Assembly: GCA_009776905.1 (NCBI GenBank)
Contig: WRMX01000014.1
Span: forward strand, 4,628-32,912
Length of the DNA: 28,285 nt
Source: Oscillospiraceae bacterium
GTDB taxonomy: Bacteria; Bacillota; Clostridia; Oscillospirales; Oscillospiraceae
Direction of reading: 5' to 3'
Part shown: one piece after another, positions 24,001 through 28,285 of the stretch
Layout: every line of letters starts with the position of its first letter
Numbering within the stretch: the first letter of the stretch is position 1
Notes under the pieces: model-generated
The model's input: only the letters and a program-made list of their open reading frames with translations
The model's database searches: none
Told to the model about the DNA's origin: nothing
Program-made: the position numbers and the translations under genes

Positions 24001-24437
24001 TCCCGCAGGCGGTCGGGGACGACCGCTCCTACATAGGATTCACCGATGTATACACTGATGCGTATTACTACGATGCCGTGTTGTGGGCGGCTTCGGTCGG
24101 CCTCGTAAACGGATATGGGGACGGCCGTTTCGGGCCGAACGACCCGGTCACAAGGCAAGATTTAGCGGTAATCCTCGCCCGATATGCTGACTATTCAGGA
24201 TTGTCATTATTGCGAGAAGATCCCGCCCCCGATGCCTCGCCGGCAGATGTGGATGACCTCCCGAATATCGCTTTTTCCGATAGCTCCGATATTACAAACT
24301 ATGCTGTCGGTGCGATTGAGCAGTTTGCCGGAGCCGGCATCATAGGCGGCTACCCGGACGGCAGCTTCAAGCCAAAGGGCGAAGCTACACGTGCTGAATT
24401 CGCGACCATGCTGATGAGGTTCATAAACAGTTTCTGA
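18072..24437 (+). CDS. Giant secreted S-layer-anchored (SLH) surface protein with fibronectin III and Ig-like domains
   Basis: This 2121-residue exported protein has a Sec signal peptide (basic KTKTNHGKR, hydrophobic core, cleavage near QKAEA-F at about residue 37). Three C-terminal SLH domains start near 1915, 1988 and 2065; they contain AWYYDAIMFAYSHGLMNGV, YYYDAVLWAASVGLVNGYGDG and AVGAIEQFAGAGIIGGYPDG, and bind pyruvylated cell-wall polymer. In between are a TIG/IPT-like stretch (about 365-470), a long beta-rich region (about 560-1010) with no family I recognise, fibronectin III-like domains (about 1264-1420 and 1703-1790), a bacterial Ig-like domain (about 1519-1600) and a BIG2-like domain (about 1603-1690). 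A Gly/Pro-rich linker (about 1820-1912) precedes the SLH part. Start: ATG 18072 with AGGAGG 18057-18062; the frame is open to 17991, but the signal peptide fits ATG 18072. Function is probably adhesive or structural at the cell surface. Confidence 0.9.
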   Translation: MFKTKTNHGKRALSMLMAIAMTLTIFIVAQPQKAEAFTYSDPVYLEFYFDSRSWSSVSNARVALDCLDPTNTYHPPYNSLHTEPRAPRTELFRLNDPNKPLLGGLQQMYNADDIITTYTSYSDKLIIPTYMNYVDFIAALDYRYGVLDWSKVDYQKVIMPNAYTYTIAGGGNARNDKVTFTQDRESPFTYPGDPHQIVWVTAVSQKQDALSMTVKSKPSLQLDYEGASYAMGVSGHNSWDISAVITNTASYPVYIRTDVKYYLQGSGGTETPVATDGYYYDPDNSSNQIISGSLYGYGPGDILMIPPGGQYEYAPTPFVNPPMNDKTIRAEVTVENLTSVQPEFVKGSATTLFPKATGIKNGLKLTGVYPTEVCDDGNPFTATLFGINFDKIDLGTFTAYDSVTETSTAAVDITDPAPAMEAEFINHTNERLDIVFPNGLAEGNYVFSFKDKETSPNDYYFRIEASQSHETPVWPVYGVLSIHQQSSRLFEVFGSGSEEELRILPAEPLLTFRGMVRQNSDTEYYIADGATINGTVQFRCKDFDDTKNFLKLTTANLSGDSWGNVTIESLSDDAVLLFDGTVVAQGLFEIELDSLNKYSISRTPAVGETKVALSNGTFFEFDSYGVEIHAGGLIIYKDTVGISGKVGLSDVIPGFIKQYFINVLFDLEELQLSKYAPPSLKANGEFHVGTIFDIIEASANMEFSINTLPEVEGSSDQHIYVKGDVTIFDYIQLMGELRLEAARGIYLPERFEFWARGGSLGVPLIPALTLATINGFGGGFQGLASTIDNRFNYIPNLALIFSGSIADITDQLISLSKSSITVGLRGVEGRADSVDILKMSILKNAYYSVLLTDQLYSINIGTLTFSVPGVEVTLKGGFELPFESLKASGSVMVGVYPSISINDLVNKISNFDGSAFWDILDMFEFKGTAKGEAKIPNFMPAPFGGVTIANASAEMTKYGATLRASFPALGIGEIGFYLNFPYRNQGIGFGFLSFDPSADDGAIKATGIDENGDEYTMTMMNVRRPTQVYNRRSIMPLSYITPWEASAGSTIIPLFNVTSSTANSMTVNVDSTDPYLVFSLETDTPGSISYTVIGPGGYSSTVTTNTSNSEWYEAENFDGDVVYRSLYGINSPASGEWTMTVNNPASGVLIDSYVIDPLPTIDTVTYTSGTVNWALDNLDPAKEYTVDLFVVEDDGDAANNIGQYLATVDFDGSSPVSTGTVAMPIDLPSGNYFIRAMLCEKDGAELIPQCSARSSTSFTHNNTNAPGIVRNLAAVNNGNGTVKVSWDALPAADGYILTVLQDGEPVTDSDGNVGQPIVLRDTYDEITNTPIPAPTSYVLQGGTIVADDESITGVDHPITKGYKFGPGMNYTVSVSAFNEVAIGSGAEVPVLNEDGDLTGDSADLTARVSGPAATAALSFIEPQPPEFNITFTGIDKTAQDTPELPIYLGQAPKATILIPTGCTYETTCNGDSSYTGTPVAGGFLCDLNSEDDGTYTFVVTVTNTSTNDSAEKRFVLIKDTTPPVLQIDGSGAILSSDGTISFSGNTDPDAELTLNDSDEGFEREGGLFSFSGAVTGSSIKLIASDEAGNEAELTRQLISQSTDVVSISVSADVGGVDVGSQIPLTLSPKFIFRALMLSGSEVDIEPDDQNLTWDVTIAPATAATVDSDGTIRPHEPGLITLIAVYTDAYGREFQAGGVYEIVDTLPIADLAYTAWGDNGADLSFTPPLGATNVKLQYSSDDTNWSDYSTATLDATTGTGQIRGLMYDQIYYFRLLVTGGLNEGASNSIEIVRLTPSTSLPPDNAIIGGAAEETTLTTDMGGGYTVVTPEGYDPEQGENGELSLPGGGTIYTPDGSKIIVPSGTVIDKDLKVSFPEGSGGAMIIDSYGNTFNVPEGAVIVLDKDTPLGYYINVDNQFADVKDSAWYYDAIMFAYSHGLMNGVAPELFSPNAPTTRGMVVTVLYRMAGSPVAGDAVPKVPQAVGDDRSYIGFTDVYTDAYYYDAVLWAASVGLVNGYGDGRFGPNDPVTRQDLAVILARYADYSGLSLLREDPAPDASPADVDDLPNIAFSDSSDITNYAVGAIEQFAGAGIIGGYPDGSFKPKGEATRAEFATMLMRFINSF

Positions 24438-24496
24438 CAACGCTTCCATAGGGATTCCGCGAGCTTGGGGCAAATGCCCTGACGCTTGAGAGCGCC

Positions 24497-24524
24497 GGAG
24501 CTTGGGACGAAAGTCCCAAGCTCC
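24497..24524. terminator. Perfect 12-bp hairpin with GAAA loop between convergent genes
   Basis: The arms 24497-24508 and 24513-24524 are perfectly complementary around a GAAA tetraloop, a very stable form. It lies midway between the convergent ends of the SLH protein (24437) and the subtilase (24591). The flanking sequence is only weakly T-rich on either side. It is a likely bidirectional terminator. Confidence 0.75.
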
Positions 24525-24590
24525 TTGTCATGCCTATCTGAGGTAGTTCACAATCGTAGCTGTTGCAAAGCCAAAGACCGCCATCAACCT

Positions 24591-27500
24591 TCATGGAGCG
24601 GTATAAGACTGCAGGCACTGCAAGCCGGAACCATCTTTGTTGATTCTGAAAAGCTCTGAATTCCCAACGCTCACAGAATTGTTATTGACGGTAAAGTAGA
24701 CATACTCGCCATTGATGAACGCAACATCCCGGAACTGGCCATTTGTCAAAGCCGTCTGCTTTAAGAGCTCCATGTAGCCCGTGCCATCAGTACGAATCTT
24801 GCATATCGTCGGAATGCTGCCGGGAGCTATAAATCCCAAGCGGTCCTTGATGAAGTATATCCACCCATCAGAATCCACGTTCAACGGATAAATGTTATTC
24901 TCGGCGCATACAAGAGTCTTTGAAGTCCCGTCAAGACGCATCTTGTAAATAGTACCGTAATCCGGCTTTGACGTGCTACCATAGCTCGCGTTCATTGTCG
25001 TATAGTAAATCCATCCGTCAGCGACATTTATGCTGTCCGCGACTTCCTGCGCAATCTTTGTGTCGCCGCTGCCGTCCAGGCCACATCTGAAGATACCTTG
25101 CTGCGCATATTTGCTGTAATATATGTAACTGCCGTCGATTGCCACGCAATGATATTGTGGCACAAGTGCCGATGATGAGGCCCCGCCGCTAGTGGGAACT
25201 CTCTTCAAAGCCAGGTCAGAACTTGATGCATCATATGTCACTTCGTTGTAATAAATATATCCATTGACGACAGCCTCAATGCCAACGCTCTTGCCGGTGC
25301 CTCCAGACACTAGCGTCGTCAAGCCCGAACCATCTGTATTGACCGTGCAGATCCCAGTTCCATTTCCATACGAGTAATATACCTTGTCACCGATGACGCT
25401 GATATGATTTACCAGAGTATGGGTGGACAGCCTCGTCTTGTTAGCGCCCGAATGGTCCATCTTATATAGCCTGTGTGAGTCATATGCGTTCACGTAATAT
25501 ATGCTCTGCGCATCAAATGCGACCTTAGACCCGCATGCGTAATTGCCGGGAGTGTTCCCCATCACCGTTGCACCGCTTTCGGCTGCCGTTACAGTGACCG
25601 CGACAGGCGAAGGTATTGCAACAGTTATGTCCGTCTCCAACTTGTTGAAGTATATGTACGCGCTCCCGGCAGCCTTGCCGGTGACGATCCCATCGGCGCT
25701 CACAGTCGCAATCGACGAGTCTGTAGAGGTCAGGCCGCTCTCGTTCGTCACATCCAAAGTCGATCCATCATCAAATGTGGCTATCAGGCGAAGGGTGTCA
25801 ACCTGGCCGACGCCAAGATTCACAGCTGCCTTTGACCATTCCAGCTTAACAATGTTCCTGCTCGCGCTTTTGACATTGACGACCAGCGGAGGCGGGAGAG
25901 TGATAAACTTGTTTACTATGATCTTGTCAAAGTAGATTGTCGTAGTCCCGGCGCCTTTCCCGGTGACAAGCCCGGCAGCATTGACTGTCGCGACCCCCGG
26001 GTTTGCGGAGAACAGCCCGCTTTCATCCGTCACGTCCTTGGACGCCCCTCCGGCATAAACTGCAATCAATTGCACCGTATCTGTCTGGTTGACATTAATA
26101 TCTATAATACTCTTCGACCATTTCAGCTCTAAAATATCTCCATCAGCCCCTGTTACCGTCACAGGCAAGGGCGCGGGTCTATTAACAGTACTGTCGAATG
26201 TTTTGCTGAAATAGATCGTCGTTTCTCCGGCGCCTTTTCCGGTGACCAGGCCGCTCGCGTTCACGAGAGCCACGCTCGTATCTGCGGAGTATAAATTGCA
26301 CTCGTTCGTAACATCCTTTGTTTCGCCGCTTTTGTATGTCGCGATAAGGCTGACAACGTCTGAATCGTCAATACCGATATTCACGGAAGGCTTTGACCAT
26401 GCAAGGCTGACAACCTCATCCTCCGGGGCATCGGGAATCGCTCTTGTCATATTGATGATACCCTTCCCATATCGGGTGTTCCATCCTGCCGGCTTATCGA
26501 CAAAAGTCTCCACCATATACATGACCCCTGCAGGAGTGAGCGATGGGTCGTTTAATATGTACATTGCGGCCGCAGCAGCAACATGCGGAGACGCCATTGA
26601 CGTGCCCTGCCATGACTCGAACCAACCTCCCGGAACGCAACTTGTGATCGCGACTCCCGGAGCCGATACGTTGACAGCATCGCCAAAATTGCTGAAGTAC
26701 GCCGCCCTGCCTGATGAATCATTCGCTGCAACTGTTATAACATTGGTGTTATGAGCCGGGCAATGATATTTGGCATCGTCAGCTTCATTTCCGGCAGCCA
26801 CAACGACTGTCACATTTCTGTTGACGGCGTATTGGATTTTTTCATCAATATAATCTACGGTGCCCGGAGTATGTGAACCGCCGAGGCTCATATTGATGAC
26901 ATTGACTCCCTTGCTCGCCGCATATTCGATCCCATTGCCGACGGCAAGCGTCGTGCCGCCGTCCGGCCCAAGCACCTTAACCGGCAATATCTTAATATTA
27001 TTCAATGCAGCGGTACAGTCCACGATCGTGCCGGACACATGCGTTCCATGGCCATCATCATCGATTGGGCTGGCATTGCCACTGACGAAGTTATACCCTC
27101 CATCAAGAATTCTTCCTGATAAAAATGAATGCGAAAAGTCGATTCCCGTATCGACCACCGCGACGGCGATTTGCTGATTGCTGCCGTATTCGGCAAGATA
27201 AGCAGCATATTTATCCGCTCCGATATACTCGACGCCCCATGACTTAAAAGACCCGGCGTTGTATACGCTGCCTTTGTCGATAGGAAACGGCGGAATATAA
27301 TAATCCGGCTCGACATATACGACATTCGATGCATTATCCAAAGAATCAAACGCGTATTGCGCTTCGCCGACTGTATCATATTGCAATACTTTGATATTGT
27401 TCGGCCCGGAAATTACGTCCGATGCCCCATATGCGTAAAATAATCCACCGGTATCGGCAACTTTGACAATCAACCGCTTGGTCTGGAATTCGCGCGTCAG

Positions 27501-28031
27501 AGTTATGGACTTCGTTGCAGCTTCCCATTCTACTTCAAAACCTAAATTTTCCGTCACAGCGCGAATAGGCAGCATCGTCCTTCCGCCAATGATGACGGGC
27601 GCGACATCCATATAAGAAGGTTCATCATTTACATAATAGATATGTGAATCTATCTGCATCTCGATGCTGCTCTCTTCAAACCCGATCGTCACTTGTTTTT
27701 GCGTTGGCTCGTACTCTATCTCGCCACCGATTTCTTCAACAAGAACGCGGACCGGCAAAAGCGTCCTGCCATCGACAATGACGGGCGCCGTTTTTTGCCC
27801 GGGGTCGATTTCCTGTGTAACGCCGTCGACGGTCATATATGGCGACCCAATTTCAAGATTGATGCTGCCGATATAATCGTCGCTCCAATTGTCAACCACC
27901 AACTGCGTCGTCGCGCTGTAGAATTCCGCCGCAGCATCCGCACTAATCGGGGGAATTGCGATCAGCGTCAATAAGACAGCTAGCGCGAGTATTTTACTGA
28001 TGAACCTCTTGATATTTTCATTGCGTTTCAT
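24591..28031 (-). CDS. Secreted subtilisin-family (S8) serine protease with Ig-like repeats and propeller domain
   Basis: This 1146-residue protein has a signal peptide (cleavage near ADAAA, about residue 35) and two copper-amine-oxidase N-terminal-like repeats (about 80-180; VIVDGRTLLPVRV and VIIGGRTMLPIRA). An I9-like propeptide (about 185-245, ending VVYVEPDYY) follows. The S8 catalytic domain (about 280-530) has the triad Asp294 (VVDTGID), His328 (DGHGTH) and Ser478 (GTSMASPH), with oxyanion Asn415. Three Ig-like BIG2 repeats (about 540-820) each carry VTGKGAG or VTGKAAG. The last part (about 830-1146) has seven repeats around a DGSG-like turn, suggesting a seven-bladed propeller (DUF5050-like). 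No SLH or LPxTG anchor is seen. Start ATG 28031 with AAGGTGG (28041-28047) is preferred over an upstream open-frame start at 28139. It is predicted to be a secreted, active protease. Confidence 0.92.
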   Translation of the reverse strand: MKRNENIKRFISKILALAVLLTLIAIPPISADAAAEFYSATTQLVVDNWSDDYIGSINLEIGSPYMTVDGVTQEIDPGQKTAPVIVDGRTLLPVRVLVEEIGGEIEYEPTQKQVTIGFEESSIEMQIDSHIYYVNDEPSYMDVAPVIIGGRTMLPIRAVTENLGFEVEWEAATKSITLTREFQTKRLIVKVADTGGLFYAYGASDVISGPNNIKVLQYDTVGEAQYAFDSLDNASNVVYVEPDYYIPPFPIDKGSVYNAGSFKSWGVEYIGADKYAAYLAEYGSNQQIAVAVVDTGIDFSHSFLSGRILDGGYNFVSGNASPIDDDGHGTHVSGTIVDCTAALNNIKILPVKVLGPDGGTTLAVGNGIEYAASKGVNVINMSLGGSHTPGTVDYIDEKIQYAVNRNVTVVVAAGNEADDAKYHCPAHNTNVITVAANDSSGRAAYFSNFGDAVNVSAPGVAITSCVPGGWFESWQGTSMASPHVAAAAAMYILNDPSLTPAGVMYMVETFVDKPAGWNTRYGKGIINMTRAIPDAPEDEVVSLAWSKPSVNIGIDDSDVVSLIATYKSGETKDVTNECNLYSADTSVALVNASGLVTGKGAGETTIYFSKTFDSTVNRPAPLPVTVTGADGDILELKWSKSIIDINVNQTDTVQLIAVYAGGASKDVTDESGLFSANPGVATVNAAGLVTGKGAGTTTIYFDKIIVNKFITLPPPLVVNVKSASRNIVKLEWSKAAVNLGVGQVDTLRLIATFDDGSTLDVTNESGLTSTDSSIATVSADGIVTGKAAGSAYIYFNKLETDITVAIPSPVAVTVTAAESGATVMGNTPGNYACGSKVAFDAQSIYYVNAYDSHRLYKMDHSGANKTRLSTHTLVNHISVIGDKVYYSYGNGTGICTVNTDGSGLTTLVSGGTGKSVGIEAVVNGYIYYNEVTYDASSSDLALKRVPTSGGASSSALVPQYHCVAIDGSYIYYSKYAQQGIFRCGLDGSGDTKIAQEVADSINVADGWIYYTTMNASYGSTSKPDYGTIYKMRLDGTSKTLVCAENNIYPLNVDSDGWIYFIKDRLGFIAPGSIPTICKIRTDGTGYMELLKQTALTNGQFRDVAFINGEYVYFTVNNNSVSVGNSELFRINKDGSGLQCLQSYTAP

Positions 28032-28245
28032 GGATAATTGCCACCTTTCAAGCTGCGCGGGCATCGTTACGAATTCACATGGCTGCGGCTGAGCGGGATT
28101 CCGGGACAGCTCCCGGCAATACGCAATCCTTGGATTCATGGTACGTGCCCATCGCTGCGCAATTTATTGATGGCCTCACTATAATATGTAAATGATGAAA
28201 AAAACGATGAATGTAATATTTGGCTGTTATTATGGCATTTTTTTC

Positions 28246-28274
28246 TTGAAAAAATCCGCCGAATGGGTTAGGAT
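28246..28274 (+). promoter_or_regulatory. Candidate promoter reading out of the window
   Basis: TTGAAA (28246-28251) and TAGGAT (28269-28274) are separated by 17 nt. The -10 matches consensus at four of six positions. It would drive a plus-strand gene beyond the window end, divergent from the subtilase. The 254-bp stretch 28032-28285 otherwise holds no gene. It is A+T-rich, and no convincing minus-strand promoter for the subtilase was found in it. Confidence 0.3.
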
Positions 28275-28285
28275 AAAGAAAAAAA

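Noticed and set aside
28032..28139. Upstream start for the subtilase (36 more residues)
   Set aside because: The extension does not look like a signal sequence and hides the basic-plus-hydrophobic start at ATG 28031, which has its own ribosome binding site.

Overview
The window looks like chromosomal DNA of an anaerobic, Gram-positive-type member of the Bacillota, probably class Clostridia. This is inferred from strong AGGAGG-type ribosome binding sites, a lipoprotein-type solute-binding protein, a cell-wall protein with three SLH domains, a secreted subtilase with a copper-amine-oxidase-like N-terminal domain, and a URO-D-type methyltransferase. Base composition is near 50% G+C by eye. No rRNA, tRNA, CRISPR array, transposase or phage gene was found.

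Region A (1-6023, plus strand) is a catabolic cluster. It holds the end of a short-chain dehydrogenase, the large and small subunits of an aconitase X (AcnX), a class II aldolase and an MtnA-type aldose-1-phosphate isomerase. A fumarylacetoacetase-family enzyme and a QueG-like double [4Fe-4S] protein follow, each behind its own candidate promoter. The first five genes are tightly packed and probably form one transcript.

Region B (6097-15861, minus strand) reads as one nine-gene operon. In transcription order it has two Dpp/Opp-type permeases, two ATPases, a lipoprotein solute-binding protein, a second complete AcnX pair (large, then small), an FAD-dependent oxidoreductase and a URO-D-family protein. 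The placement suggests that the transporter brings in the substrate of AcnX or a precursor. Regions A and B converge on a long hairpin at 6047-6088.

Region C (15862-17715) is a divergent control region followed by a 505-residue protein on the plus strand. That protein combines an extracytoplasmic domain, seven membrane helices of the 7TMR-DISM type and a C-terminal OmpR/PhoB-type winged helix. It looks like a one-piece membrane receptor and transcription factor, and it is a good candidate regulator of the divergent transporter-AcnX operon. It is the most unusual gene in the window.

Region D (17716-28285) holds two very large exported proteins in convergent orientation, separated by a perfect hairpin. 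One is a 2121-residue SLH-anchored surface protein with a long 5' leader containing hairpins. The other is a 1146-residue subtilase with three Ig-like repeats and a probable seven-bladed propeller.

Substrates cannot be read from sequence. AcnX enzymes are known as cis-3-hydroxy-L-proline dehydratase or mevalonate-5-phosphate dehydratase, but the companion genes here do not match either pathway clearly. A novel two-AcnX catabolic module with its own importer and membrane-bound regulator is the main hypothesis.
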